Shown: positions 12,907-27,028, counted from the stretch's first letter. The stretch is 64,000 nucleotides of DNA from Acorus gramineus (GCA_030737835.1 CM060852.1:6501813-6565812); one strand, 5' to 3'. A program made the numbers and translations. Notes: generated by a model not told the origin, from the letters alone.

Positions 12907-13788
12907 TATAAGGCTAATTTGGCGAGGGGTTAAGTTGTCCTAATTTCAGGAGATAAAATGTCCATCAATTTTATTCATATTTATATTTATTAAAAGTGAG
13001 ATAAAAAATAGATAAATATCACAGCCTTTAGTGAAACAAAATATCTTTATTTTCATTTTAAAATTATAGCAATTGTCTAGAATTTATCCGATTATTTTTG
13101 CATCTGCTTTTGGGGTTGAAACACTACTCTTTGTTGCTAATCTTCGTACACTTGATGTTGTTCATATTTTACAGTAATACATCATATCATTTAATATACA
13201 ACAGAAAATACAGGTGTTTGTGTCGCATTTCATTAACATCTAAATCGACACTCCAATACCTATGGCTTTGCTCCCCTAATAATCATAACCATCGCCACGT
13301 ACGCAATCATTAAGAAGTACAAAGTTGGTGGGAGGGACACTTTCCCATGAATACATTTGAAAATAATTCATTCAACCATCCTACTGCAATCCCGATAATT
13401 GTTTTAATTTTTTTTTAAATATATATTTATCTGATAAAATGAAATATAAATTTAAATGAATTGGTAAATATTTTTTTTAAATTAAAAAAAATCATTTTTT
13501 TTTAATTTTTATGCACTGAACTATTGGAGTATATATTGCGTTAAAACAATATGCATTCTACAAGTAAAGTGTATAGGCGGTTGGAGGTGTAAAACAAATT
13601 GTGTGCAGTTTTACCAATGAAGAAAAATTGTGTTTAGCTCTTTGAACTAGATATTGTGAATTTTTTATCTATAGTTTATTTTGGGCTTTATTGGCTGATT
13701 GATTTCTCTTTGCGCTAAAAAATATAATATAAAGTCATGGAAATTTTTGGCTATATGGGATGTGTCAGCTCTAGACAATATCTTTTAT

Positions 13789-15096
13789 GAGTCATGATAC
13801 TCAGACTCTATAATATAAGCCCCACTCACAAGCCCCATGAGGTGTCATCATTTCATTGGTTGGTTTTTTGATTTGTTGACTTTTTCAAAAAATGGTAAAA
13901 TGACAAAATACAAATTTGCCCTTCATTAAAAATTTGTCTTATTAACCCAAATCCCCCCATTTTCTCTATTTGGTTATGACTCTTCCATGTAAATCTTAAA
14001 ATCCATTTACCTATTTCAAATTTTGAATTTTGAAATCATTACCTAAATTATAATTGAACCTAGATTACACAAAAAATTACCGAAATTGTTTTCATTAAAA
14101 TCCTTCAAACGACTCATTTTCTCTAGGTAGTTATTGTATTCAAATTTAAATAAAAAACACATATAGTTAACATATGAAACAGTTACATTTTATATTATAT
14201 TGGTAGTTACAAATACATTTCTTAAATGTTTATATCTCTCACAACGATTTGTTACATTTATATAAAAACTGTTATATTTATATAGATGAAACAAACAATT
14301 ATATTTACTTAAATGTCAAACAGTTACATTTACTATTTAAAATTATCTATTTCAATTTCTAATGCACTGCCTTCCAAAGAAAATGTATCAGAATCCTCTG
14401 TAAAAGTATGTACTTCACTGTTACATTTATACGTCATTTCTATTTGCATTGTTAAAAGAAATGCACAACATGAGATAATGTTACATTTTAGAGTGTTACA
14501 TTTATGAATGTAACAAAATTGTGTAAATGAATATCCGAGTTCGGGAGTCTAATATAAACATCACACAAACCAGTAACAATTAAATGTAACAATATCAAAA
14601 TTACATTTATAAAATTATAACGAAACAAATATAAAAAAAGTGTGAAATAGTGATCAAAACATAAAAAAAAATTCATTTTTTGAATTGAAACATGTAACAT
14701 AGATTGAATATTTGATCATCAAAAATTTAATTTCAAATTCGATGTGACTTTCATTCAATAAGATAAAAAAAACAAAAAAAACAATTGACAAACCTGATCC
14801 GGAAGAGAGATCCAACTCGATAAAGAACAAATCAGTTTTTCAAACTTCTTCATATTAAAATTTCGAGACTGCTACTAATATGTTCATCGTAAATTATAGG
14901 GATTAATGATTTTACACAATGGAAGGAAGAAGAAATATAGTAATTAATGAAATCTCCACGATCCTAGAAATAAATCAAGCCGTTTTCCTTGTTTATAGGT
15001 GATTATCAATTAGAGGGTATAATAGATAATGTCATATTGCCACATCATGGGGCCTGTGATGGGATCTAAAAAATTGGGGTCTAAAAATCATTATTG
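13789..15096. mobile_element. Non-autonomous TIR element (Mutator-like by target duplication), unit 1 only
   Basis: A 1,308-bp insertion absent from unit 2. It is flanked by the perfect 9-bp repeat ATCTTTTAT at 13780-13788 and 15097-15105. The ends form an imperfect inverted repeat of about 60 bp; the best block is CAAGCCCCATGAGGTGTCA against the reverse complement CAGGCCCCATGATGTGGCA. The interior is about three-quarters A+T with many copies of GTTACATTT-like words (14150-14520 and again on the other strand at 14490-14620) and no transposase. A 9-bp duplication with long TIRs points to the Mutator superfamily; the driving transposase is unknown. Confidence 0.75.
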
Positions 15097-15492
15097 ATCT
15101 TTTATTATCATATATATATTTTTAAAGAAAAAAAAAAAGGCTAAAATTGCCTATCATCCAAGAGAGTATGCTACTCTCTATTTGGTTGTTTCCAGTCAAA
15201 TCAAACAGCAAAAAATGGAATAAAATGTCATTGTACCCTTTATTCCACCTCTATCCAGGGATGAAAATGTAGAGTTTTATTGGTAACACACCCTGACCTG
15301 ATTTGAGTTCCATAATTTTTAAATTCATATTGACACTTTGCAATGTCCAAGTCATATTTAGGTTTATCATATTTGATAGGTATATCCAAACTCATTCTGA
15401 GACGTGTAGGATACATTATACTCACAGACAATGTATAACGGCTTGGTTCTCATCAATTCATGCATCATTTAGAATAAATCGATATAAAAAAT

Positions 15493-16061
15493 CTTCTTAT
15501 GTATGATGACGGTTTTTTGAATATCACATTCATAAATTAAAGTTTTTTTATGTTAAATGATTCTCTCGTTAAAGAAGTAAATTAACAAGACATCATATTT
15601 CTTTCCTATTTTAAAATAATGTTAAAGCATTTCAATTACATTCAATAGTATGTAACACATTTATGCATAACCATATGCAACATATTTATATATTTCATAT
15701 TTAACAATTGAAAATATTAAAAAAAATTATCACAATAAAAATAATAATAAAAATGTCTATAAACATAATAAAAAAAAATTAGAAAAAAAATCTAAAACAT
15801 TGATAGATCATTTTTTTTTTTAATTTGATGTTTATTTTTGGATTGGAAGTGTTTGAGAGATGTTGATTGAACTCAGGGTGTTATTTAAATTTATATAGAT
15901 GTTTTTGAGGTTATATAAATTAAAAAAAAGAATAAAGGGGAACATGGATTTCCATTTTCCCGTATTTACAAGGGGTGTTATTTGGATTTTTCCATTCAGT
16001 GATGTGGGTGAAAAACTGAATAACAGGTTCACGAACAAAGCCCCTGTTTTCACGAGTCTCG
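15493..16061. other. Block present in unit 1 but missing from unit 2, just upstream of the TPL promoter
   Basis: Alignment of the two units breaks after GATATAAAAAAT (15492) and resumes at TATTCTCGTTTCC (16062); unit 2 joins these directly near 45850. I found no convincing target duplication or TIRs, so it could be an insertion in unit 1 or a deletion in unit 2. No gene is visible. Confidence 0.5.
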
Positions 16062-16319
16062 GTATTCTCGTTTCCGAGAGAGAGAGAGTTGGCATACAGT
16101 GGGAGACGTTGATAATCTCACTTCCATTGACCAGTAACCACCCATGGCAGATCACACCGTTCACTAAATTACTTCACAAAAGAATCAAAGATGAAGTGTA
16201 CGACTGAAGGCAAGGGTGACAATATCAATCACTTCTTTATCAAAAGAAAACCATCACGAATCAGACGGCCAGGATACCCTGAATTTATCGTGACGCGAGA
16301 TCCGACCGTTCAGTGGCAT

Positions 16320-16640
16320 ATCACGTAAAAAAGGCTGTCCGTTTTCTCGAACGCAATTACGTGACGTCAGAAAATCGTCCCTGTCCAAACAAAAACAAAA
16401 AAAAGGACAGCTGTCGGTGCTCGAGATTCCCATCCACAAAGTCTTAGCCGGCTCGTGCGGGCCCCACCCAAACTCACTCCTCTACTTATCATATCGGAAA
16501 ACCTGATATGCTGATCAACCGTACTGTGCTTATCGTCTCTTCGATAAGCACAAGTTCTTATCATCTGCCACCATGTCTGAACTCCTTATAAATGTTGCTT
16601 TCGTCTCTCAGCTTTCCTTCTCTCTCTCTCTCACTGTGCC
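16320..16640 (+). promoter_or_regulatory. TPL copy 1 core promoter: bZIP site, GATA inverted repeat, TATA box
   Basis: TTACGTGACGTCAG at about 16357-16370 holds an ACGTG core fused to the palindrome TGACGTCA, a bZIP (C-box/CRE) target. GTGCTTATCG (16526-16535) and CGATAAGCAC (16542-16551) form a perfect 10-bp inverted repeat with two GATAAG boxes facing each other. TTATAAAT at 16586-16593 fits a TATA box, followed by a CT-rich initiator/5' leader at about 16613-16637. A 5'-leader intron is plausible (donor CAG|GTAATC near 16806), but I cannot fix its acceptor. All elements recur in copy 2. Confidence 0.65.
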
Positions 16641-17117
16641 TTTCAAGGCCGAGATTTGTTTTTATTAATAATAAAAATCTGTTTTTTTTGAGAGACGGTG
16701 CAGATCGACCGATCGTCCTCGAATTGACGGTCCCGATCTTTCCGTTTCTGAAGGTTTTCGTGCTTCGCGGGTTGGATAACGTGCTCTGCTTCGGGCTTGT
16801 TCAGGTAATCTCACTCACCTCCCCTTTTTGAGAATCTTTTCCTCTTCGAAGAAGTCTGTCTTTTGCTTTTGCTTTTGCTTTTGCCTTCCGTGAGACCTCG
16901 GAAACCCCCCCCCCCCCCCTCTTTCGAAGCCTCAACTTCCAAACCCTAGGTCCCTAGCCAAAAACGCCTCGGATTTTGGTTTCGATCCTTTCAAAAGGAG
17001 GTCTCTTTTTGGCGATTCGTTTCGATTGATTGCTTGTTCTCGCGATGTTGGAGGGCGCGGAGTCCGAGATGGGACGTTGACGAGGTTTGTTGAGGCGGTG
17101 TCTACGGCGGGCGCACC

Positions 17118-20100
17118 ATGTCTTCTCTCAGTAGGGAACTGGTGTTCTTGATTCTGCAGTTCCTCGATGAAGAGAAGTTTAAGGAGACGGTCCACAAGTA
17201 AGTTTTTGATTTTCAAAAAAAAAAAAAAAATTTGGGTGCAAAATTGGGATTTGTTGAGCTTCAATTTTGATGTGTGTGTGAGGTGTCCCTTTATAGGCTG
17301 GAGCAGGAGTCGGGATTCTACTTTAACATGAAGTATTTCGAAGATGAGGTCCACAATGGGAACTGGGATGAGGTCGAACGGTACCTTTCAGGCTTCACGA
17401 AGGTTGATGACAACCGCTATTCGATGAAGATCTTCTTTGAGATCCGGAAGCAGAAGTATCTTGAAGCCTTGGACAAGTGGGGCTTTACATCTCTTCCTTT
17501 CAAAGCTTTTGGTGTTCCTAGCCCCTTTTGTTAAAATGATGGTGTGTTCTTTTTTTGCAGGCATGACCGGGGTAAGGGCGTGGAGATCCTTGTGAAGGAT
17601 TTGAAAGTGTTTTCGTCGTTCAATGAGGAGCTGTTCAAGGAAATCACACAGCTTTTGACATTGGAGAATTTTAGGTGTGTTAATGAGTTGTTATTTCGTT
17701 TTTCGTCCGTTCATTGTTATTATTTTTTTCTTGGTGGCTTGACCAAGGGGAGATTGTTTTTTATATGGTTTCCTAGGGAGAATGAACAGTTGTCCAAGTA
17801 TGGGGATACAAAGTCGGCAAGAGCAATAATGTTGGTTGAGCTCAAGAAGCTGATTGAAGCAAACCCTCTTTTCCGTGACAAGTTGCAGTTCCCAAGCCTC
17901 AAAAGTTCTAGGTTACGGACCCTTATCAATCAAAGGTATTGTTTATTTTTTTTGAGGTCGAGAATTTAGTACCCAACTTTTTGCGTATTGAAATCATTGT
18001 GACCAGTTAAAGTCTTCATGTAGGCAGTCCATTCTGTGTGCATAAAGTCAAGTCAATCATATGAAACAATAGCTCGGACCATTCCTTCATGTTTTGGTTA
18101 AAAAAATTGTATTTTCCAACTATGTGGTTCCACTGGCGGATGATGAACTCCCACTGCTTATACTCTTGTGCTGCTTACATTAGCCTAGTTGAGATAACTC
18201 CCATCTTTTTCTCACTTTGTAGCCCCTTAAGATCTGACAACATGAATCAAGTTCAAAATTATATCACTACTAAATGCAATGGGCATATGACCACTTTGTA
18301 CCTTATAGCACAAATAATACCACGAGTAGTGCCTCTACTTGTATTTGTCATGAAATAATTTCCAGATAATTTTAATTTATGAAAAAAGCAATTCTTTTGT
18401 ACTGTCATACTTGAATTCTATGCTAAGGAGATTAGTTCCCGGGTGCCAGAAAAGAATATTTGGAGGTGGGACAAATTGGTGAGTTCCTGGTGCATTCTCT
18501 GGAGGCTTGTTAGTGGTGGCGGTAATAAATGTGATCGTATGAATCTAGTTTGGCGGAGACATGGTCTCGGACCCAATGTTACCGTCTTTCTTTCTATATA
18601 GTTTGAGCGTTAGTTCAATTGTTGACAACTTTCCTAACAAAAAGGCTTGTTTTTTGGCCAGAGATTAGTGTATCTCTTTGCTTGTGTAACGGGGAAAATG
18701 AATCCGTTGACCACCTCTTTGTTATCTGCAAGTCTTTGTGTGGTTTGAGAGAATGCATAATATTTGAGAGGGCCCAAGCTCCATGGAAGGACCCAACACT
18801 GGTTTTATGTTTGTTCATGGGGTGGAATCCAATTCGATCAATTGTAATGACATATTAGCGTAGCATATAGGGATCGAAATGAATACATATGTTATTCTGA
18901 TATTCGTATCTCCATGTATTTGAAAACAATATGGATATTGGAACTGATAAAATATATTTATATCTGTATTTGTTTTTTGGAGAAAAAAAAAACAGATGAC
19001 AGTACTGAGTCCTAGACCAGTATCCTTTATTTTTGGGCCATATCTTTTTTGTTTATTGTTTCTTGATCTTGTAATTGGGAGTTTTCTTCTCTTTGATAAA
19101 ATTGGGATAGGATGCCTACCGTTTTTAACCAAAAAAAGGTTGGAACAATGAATTATATAGCCTTTTGGCTGTTTCACATAGTCGAATATAGGAGAAACTG
19201 CTTTCTTTAGAAAGCACTTTGTGTTATAATCAGCCACAATATTTGCTTCAGAAAAAAAGCAGCCACAATATGAATTTTGGTTGTTCCGAGGGTGGGTTGA
19301 AGCTACAAGCATGAGTAGTGCCTGATATAGACTCGAGAAACCAGAGTTACCTTTGTTTGGGCGCCACTTGTGATTGCTTTAGCATGAATATACATGGTGG
19401 AAAGAATCTTTTCTGTGTCATCGCATACTTATAGTTATTATTAACTTATTATCTATTGCTTGAACAAATTTATAAGGGTGTTTAACTAGTAATCAAAATG
19501 TTTTTTTGGTTGACGAAAAAATAACTTGTTTGTATTGGAATATTTCATCCAGAATATTTTGAAGAATGTCTAAATGTGTATCCTGTTTCGTTCAATTGGC
19601 AGCTTAAATTGGCAGCACCAGCTATGTAAAAACCCTCGACCTAACCCAGATATAAAAACCCTCTTCATTGATCATTCATGTGGTCAACCGAATGGTGCTC
19701 GAGCTCCGTCGCCTGCAAACAATCCCCTACTTGGATCAATGACAAAGCCTGGTGGGTTTCCTCCAATAGGATTGCATGCGGTAACTGAGCCAACCCTTCA
19801 TCGATCCAATTGACTTTATTTCACCAATGCTCATGGGCTGATTGTTTGGATTTATTTTCTGCAGCCTTTTCAACCTGCACCAGCGCCTGCCCAAACTCCT
19901 CTGGCTGGATGGATGGCTAATCCATCTACTATAACTCATCCATCAGTTTCTGGAGGACCTATAGGACTTGGTGTTCCTACGAATCCAAGTACAAGTTTAT
20001 GTTAATTTATAGTGCTCCCAAAACTTTTGTTCTATATTGGTGGTATCTTAAGTTGTCGGATATGTTGTTTGATTTTTTTTTTTTTTTTGAACTTTTGAGT

Positions 20101-23100
20101 GGTTGCTCTATTATAGCTGCAATTTTGAAGCATCCTAGGACTCCTCCAAATAATAATTCTGCTGTGGATTACCCATTGGCAGATTCTGATCATGTATCCA
20201 AAATAACAAGATCAATGGGTATTACTGACGAGGTACACCCTTTGTCATTCATCCACATTTGTGTTTTCATTTTTTTAAAATCTTTTATTCTCAATGTCGA
20301 CATGTCATTGGCTTGTTCTGATATCTGGAGATCATTTTGTAGGTGAATTTGCCTGTAAATATATTGCCAGTAACTTATACTGGTCAGAACCATACTCAGG
20401 TTATGTATTCACTGGATGACTTGCCAAAGACTGTTGCACGAACTTTGAGTCAAGGGTCTACTCCCATGAGCATGGATTTTCACCCTGTCCAGCAGACTGT
20501 ACTTCTTGGTCAGAATGCAATCCTAATATTTCATATATTTCTGAGTTCTTGGCATTGGTCTGTTGTTGTCTTGTTTATATTATTTGGTTGATGTTTCGCA
20601 TATGATTATCCATGGTTCTGTAGTTGGTACAAATGTGGGAGATGTTGGATTATGGGAAGTTGGTTCACGGGAGAGATTAGTTTTAAGAAATTTCAAGGTT
20701 TGGGACCTTGGAGCATGCTCCATGCCTCTTCAGGTATCTTCGGTAACTTTTCCAGACCTCAATGGTTTTTAATTTGATGTAACAAGTGATTTCAATGCCA
20801 AGAACTAAGTCAAACATGAGCCGAAAGCTAACTTGATTCCAATTGAAACCAGACATCTCTAGTTAAAGATCCAGGCGTATCAGTTAATCGTGTGGTGTGG
20901 AGCCCTGATGGAACCTTGTTCGGTAAGTTAAGAGATAATAAGTTTTACTTTACCTCAAACAAATAATGTTCATTTGTGCATCATTGCTCAATGACTTCTT
21001 GTTTTATAGGAGTTGCATATTCAAGGCACATTGTGCAAATATATTCTTACCATGGTGCTGACGACATTAGGCACCACGTGGAGGTGTCGCTACATACTCA
21101 AATCTTTGTATTTGATTTGCTTCTGTTTACATACTAATTTTCTATTACTTTACACTTTTTTGCTAATTTTGGCATCCTTTAGATTGATGCTCATGCTGGT
21201 GGTGTCAATGATATTGCATTTTCACTCCCCAACAAGCAATTATGTGTTGTGACCTGTGGAGATGACAAGACCATCAAGGTTTGTCTTGTATTTTCTGATG
21301 TCATTAATTATGAGGCATTATTCTTGAATCTGTTGTAAAATGTGAACAACATTAGGTGTGGGATGCAACTACTGGTGCCAAACAATATACATTTGAAGGT
21401 CATGAGGCTCCCGTTTACTCTGTTTGTCCCCATTACAAGGAAAATATTCAGGTATGATGCTCTTTGATTAGCCAGACTTCATCGCTGATTTGTGGTTGAT
21501 ATTTTAGGTTCACGTATTTGTTGGCTAAATGATGGCTTCCTTCCCTTAATATGCTTCTTTTTTCTTCTCCAGTTCATTTTTTCTACAGCATTAGATGGAA
21601 AAATAAAGGCATGGTTGTATGACAATCTGGGTTCCCGAGTTGATTATGATGCCCCAGGTCGCTGGTGCACTACCATGGCTTATAGTGCTGATGGTTCCAG
21701 GTTAGGAAATGATCAATCTCGTTTTACAAAGTCATATGAAGTTAAGTAGAGCTACTTATGGTGTACTGAACCTTAGGCTATTTAGTACTTTAACATCTTA
21801 TGCTTTTCTTAAATTCTATATAGGCTGTTTTCTTGCGGTACCAGCAAGGAAGGAGAATCGTTCATCGTTGAATGGAACGAAAGTGAAGGAGCTGTGAAGA
21901 GAACCTATCATGGTTTCCGGAAACGGTCTCTGGGTGTTGTACAATTTGATACGACAAGGAACCGGTTTTTGGCCGCTGGTGATGAATTTTTGATCAAATT
22001 TTGGGATATGGATAATGTCAATCTTTTGACTACTATTGATGCCGATGGCGGTTTGCCAGTGAGTTCAGACTGGTCTCTTCCTCAAATAATGTTCATATAT
22101 GCACTCAAAGATATCATTGCGCTTAACATTGTACATCATGACCTTTGTGATTTGTAGGCAAGCCCGAGGATTCGCTTTAACAAGGAGGGAACACTGCTGG
22201 CTGTATCTGCGAATGATAACATGATCAAAATCTTGGCAAATGCTGATGGCCTTCGGTTATTGCGCACACTTGAAAACCGGGGCTTTGATGCTTCTAGGGC
22301 TGCATCTGAGACTGTGACAAAGGTACTCTTTAGATTAGTCAAATAGCTACTTATTCACAGATATAGATGATTTCACCTAATGCTCTTATATCATGCAGCC
22401 TATAATCAATCCAATGACAACTGTTGCTGCTGCAACCAGTTCTGGAATCACACCATCAGTTTCTATGCCTGAAATGGTGTGTAGAACTTTATTTTCTATT
22501 TTTCTTCTCGGTGCATGATATATATTTATCAATATTCTTCATCCTCCTCATGTCCTCATCCAATTATATTAAAGACAATTTCATATTGAAATTGCTTCTT
22601 TTTTTTTTTTTTTTTGCATTATGTGGTAGAATGGGGACACCAGAAACATGGGGGATGTTAAACCTAGAATAACTGAAGAGTCCTTGGACAAGTCAAAAAT
22701 ATGGAAGCTTACTGAAATCAATGAACCAGCACAATTACGATCCTTGAGGCTCTTGGATAATATAAGAACAAGCAAGGTAATCCTTCATTCATATTTTGTT
22801 TGCCAGCCTCGTTTTACATGCACATGGTGTTCTTTTTTAAGGTTTGTGATATAAATATATAGTGCATGCATTATCATTACAACCATGACGACTTTAGAAG
22901 TGCTTATTTCTACTACTTAGCAAATCCTCCTTTGGACCAGCATGGTGTGTTCTTCCATGAAACTGCATGGATCCTGTAAAGTAGCCGCTTATTTCACTGC
23001 CATGGTTCTAGACCTTTGCTTAGCAGGACTTATAATAGTTGATGTCTATAGGTCATTTTAATGCCTAAGATCCAATTATAATGGTACATGATTTATTTGG

Positions 23101-26100
23101 TCCATTTGATTTATGATGGCTTAATTAACTATTTATAAAGCTGCAGTTTCCCCCTCAATTTGGTTTCCAGCATGCAGCTGTTATTTTTCAAATGATCTTT
23201 CATTGCTATTTATACACCTTCTGTAAGGGCAAGTGTTAAAAAAAATTATTTAATGCTAGCTGAAGATACGTGGAAATGCATGTGCACATGGGAATACAAC
23301 ATATGATGCGGGTGGAGAGGCAGAGCCGAAGAAGCTGCTTCCCATTATAATATTGTCTTTTTTACCTTATAACATGTGGCTGTTGCATGAGAAGCTATCT
23401 ACTATCTCTTTCATTACTTATTCTCGGAATTATCTATATTTTAAATATAACCATTTTTTTTTTAACTTCCTAAAATGCTCTCAATGCAGTATATGATGGA
23501 CAGTCAGTCACACTTGGTCCCCTTATCACATTAAACAGTGGTATAGAATATAGATGACCTGCAACAATAAAATATATACTAGTATCTTAATGTTGCATGT
23601 CTGTGGTATAAAGATAGTATCTAAAATTAAATGAAGAGACCAAAGTTTCTGAACTGGTTGAATGATCAAGTTGTATCTCAATCACGTTTTTTTATGTTGG
23701 TGCCCACATCATGATCTTAGGATGTTGTTTGACCTGAGTAAGAAATCATGCTTGGTAGCACATCTGCAGTTTTCTTTCTTTATTTATTTGTTTTTATTTG
23801 GGGGTGGGTGTCAGGATCTTTTATAAAACGAAAGGAAAAAATATTCACCTCGTACTGGTTTCTCTGTGAAGACCCTTTATACAAAGCTCAACAGGAACCC
23901 CCTTCAAGACCTTACTACCACCTGGTTTGAGTGGCTTATTTGAGGTGACCTCGTGCCTTTGAAGATCCAGTGTTTCATGTGCCTTCTGATGCTTGACAAG
24001 GTTCATACAAATGGTAAAAGATTGAAATGAGCTCAAGTTGGTCATGAGACTTGTGAGCTTTGTGGATTGGAAGAGGAGTCAAGGGGACACCTTTTCTTTA
24101 GGTGCCCATCTAGTGCGAAGATTTGGGAAAAGGTGGGTTTGTCCCGGTGCTCTTTCAATGAGCTTGAAGGTATGTGACAGTGGTTCTAGAAGAGGCTTAA
24201 GTGAGGTGACCGAAGCAACCTCACTGAATGGAATTTTTTGGTGTGGGAGGTGATGCTCCGGGAATTTGTTGGAATGGGATTCTCCCTAAGTGTTGATGTT
24301 CTTCCTTCTTTACTCTTCCTTTTTCTTTTAATAATTTGTTCGAAGATCCATCATGTCCTTTGTTCAGGGCATCTTTTATTAATAAGATTGCTCCTCTCTT
24401 TTTTCAATAAAAAAGAGGAAAATTTTATTGTCCTGCATTTAAACTTGCTTGTTTTGAATTATGCGCTCAAGCAATCTGGGATAATAACCATGCATGCCTT
24501 TGCCAAATTTTTATACTTGAAGATGTCATTAAGATGTTTTCAGTGACCAAAACTTGGTACATTTCTTAACTGCACCAGGTAGAATTTGACATAATGGGTA
24601 AAGTCCAAAAGGGATCTATGCCACTTGATACATGGATACAGCTCTCTAGATTGAACTAAAATATAGGAGCCCATAATATTTTTTTAGTTTTGTGCACAAG
24701 AGGGGTTGAGGTTGGGTGCTCATTTATTGATGTTGAAGTTGTCTTTGATGAAAACAATTTCAAAATCGACATCAACATCAATACAATATGCTTTTCCACA
24801 GCATAGGATTGGCTTATTGCATCATTATTTGAGTGTGTACCTTTTCCTTAATAGCTATTCTCTTCGATGTCTTCCCTAAGTCTATGTGTGCAATTAACCT
24901 TAATCTGTGACAATAGTTTGTAGTCCTTTTTTCCTCCTTTGTTCCATTGCATATCCCGATTTCCATCATACATTATCATTTCCTTCATCTACATTTACAT
25001 CCTCATTCCTATGGCACATTGCTTTTGCCTTATTTTGAATTGTCTGCTCTTCTCCATTAAAAATTTCCTTATAAAGCTGGAATTTATAGTATCTTTTATC
25101 TTTTGCTTGCAGATTTCAAGGCTAATTTATACCAATTCTGGCGTTGCCATTTTAGCATTGGCATCCAATGCTAGCCATTATCTCTGGAAATGGTCAAGAA
25201 GTGAGCGTAATGCAAGTGGGAAGGTAGAAAATCTGTAAATCAGTACGTCATATTGCAATTATTTACTGAGTTGCTAGAGTATTCTCATTGTTGCATGAAA
25301 TTGTAGGCAACAGCTAGTGTCGCTCCTCAATTATGGCAACCACCAAGTGGCATTTTGATGACTAATGACATAATTGACACAAACTCTGAAGAAGCTGTAC
25401 CCTGCTTTGCTTTGTCAAAAAATGATTCTTATGTGATGTCAGCATCAGGAGGGAAGATTTCCCTTTTCAACATGATGACATTTAAGGTAACATCCTGTTA
25501 TCTTGACCCCGTTGTACAAAATTTTGTATTTTTAATTTTGGAGGTAAAGCATCCATATCCCCCTTTATGTACAAAATTAGGCATTTATGGTAACATGCAA
25601 TGATCACATAATTCTTTAATCATAACTTTATATATTCCTATTGATCATTATGAGTTTAATTGGACAATTACAGACAATGACAACTTTCATGCCTCCACCA
25701 CCCGCAGCAACTTTTCTAGCATTCCATCCTCAAGATAACAATATAATTGCCATAGGAATGGATGACTCCACGATTCAGATATATAATGTGCGAGTAGATG
25801 AGGTATAATTCTGGATACTTAACTACTTTTCTGTAGCATACAATTGTTGGTTCATAAATAGCACTGATGAAGTATATGTATTGTTTTCATTCAGGTCAAA
25901 AGCAAGCTTAAAGGCCACTCAAAAAGAATTACTGGCCTTGCCTTTTCGAACACATTAAATGTACTAGTCTCATCGGGAGCTGATGCTCAGGTAACTAGTA
26001 ACTTGTGCGCTTTCACCCACCATTTCTTCTAAGCATTACTGTTGATCATCCTTCACAAGTTATGTCCAATTAAGTAAAGGTGGGGTTATTACTGAACTTA

Positions 26101-27028
26101 GATTAATGTTTGTGTTTCTTGCTGCAGCTTTGTGTGTGGGGAACTGATGGATGGGACAAGCAAAAGAGCCGATTTTTGCAGATTCCATCTGGACGAGTAC
26201 CTTCTGCACTTTCAGATACGCGTGTGCAATTTCACCTGGACCAGACCCACTTCCTAGTGGTCCATGAAACTCAGATTGCCATTTATGAAACTGGGAAACT
26301 AGAATACGTGAAGCAGGTATTTTGCCAACCTCACATTATTTCTTTCAAAAGTTTAAGATGCTCTATTTTGAACCCTGTCTGCTGTGTTGCTTTTCAAGTG
26401 GATCCCTCGCGAATCATCTGCACCAATCTCCCATGCGACATTCTCATGCGACAGTCAGTTGGTGTTTGCTAGTTTTGTGGATGCAACTGTCTGCGTTTTC
26501 AATGCGGCAAACCTCAGACTACATTGCAGGATTAACCCAGCTTCATATCTTCCTGCCAACATCAGGTATGCTTGTTGACCCTAAATTTCGTGCATCAAGA
26601 TCCATTGTTAAATTAGACTTTGCTGGTGGGCTGGTAAATTTGCTCTTATTTCTGCTTTGATTTGTCCAGTGCTTATAGTGGCATATTTATAGGAATATCA
26701 TCTTTAACTCAGTTTGCTTCCTTAGTTAACTTCTATGGCTGAACATCATGCTCTAATATTTCACTTTGAGATGGATCAACACCATCATTTTGATTATTTC
26801 CGTGATGGATTCTGCAGCTCTACTGTTTATCCACTAGTGATTGCCACTCATCCATTTGAACCGAATCAGTTTGCCCTTGGACTAACCGACGGTGGAGTCC
26901 ACGTGTTGGAGCCACTAGAATCTGAAGGAAAATGGGGGGTGGCCCCACCTGCTGAGAATGGGTCAGCGAGCCGCATGTCCACGCCACCTCCAGGTGGAGC
27001 CTCAAGCTCTGATCAACCACAAAGATGA
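17118..27028 (+). CDS. TPL: TOPLESS co-repressor, copy 1 (25 coding exons)
   Basis: Groucho/Tup1-type transcriptional co-repressor that binds EAR-motif partners such as Aux/IAA and JAZ-linked adaptors in the nucleus and recruits histone deacetylases (family knowledge). Exons: 17118-17197, 17297-17476, 17561-17674, 17777-17935, 19603-19780, 19865-19988, 20117-20232, 20343-20508, 20624-20733, 20853-20922, 21010-21083, 21183-21278, 21356-21451, 21573-21700, 21824-22058, 22158-22322, 22399-22476, 22630-22776, 25113-25223, 25307-25486, 25674-25802, 25895-25990, 26128-26316, 26399-26565, 26818-27028; all GT-AG and in phase, 1,132 residues. LisH starts at MSSLSRELVFLILQFLDEEK, followed by CTLH (EVERYLSGFTKVDDNRYSMK) and the rest of the TPD helices to about residue 210, a proline-rich linker (PSPANNPLLG, HPRTPPNNN), then WD40 repeats from about residue 340. 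The GKWGVAPPAENGSAS tail places it in the TPL/TPR1 clade. Odd point: residue 308 is Ile in SKITRS where Arabidopsis TPL, from memory, has SKRTR. Confidence 0.95.
18430..19137 (+). mobile_element. LINE 3' fragment in TPL copy 1 intron 4
   Basis: Intron 4 (17936-19602) holds a 5'-truncated L1-type remnant. CLCNGENESVDHLFVICK is the zf-RVT zinc-binding motif at the LINE C-terminus, preceded by VWRRHGLGPNVTVFL-like sequence. A T-rich 3' untranslated stretch ends in an A-run near 19131. The same insert in copy 2 (about 48247-48957) shows it came before the duplication. Confidence 0.7.
23830..24420 (+). mobile_element. LINE 3' fragment in TPL copy 1 intron 18
   Basis: Intron 18 (22777-25112) contains another zf-RVT motif, CELCGLEEESRGHLFFRCPS followed by AKIWEKV, then a T-rich tail ending near the AATAAAAAAGAGG run. 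It is a degraded L1-type 3' end, different from the one in intron 4, and shared with copy 2 (about 53657-54250). The rest of the intron shows nothing recognisable. Confidence 0.7.
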
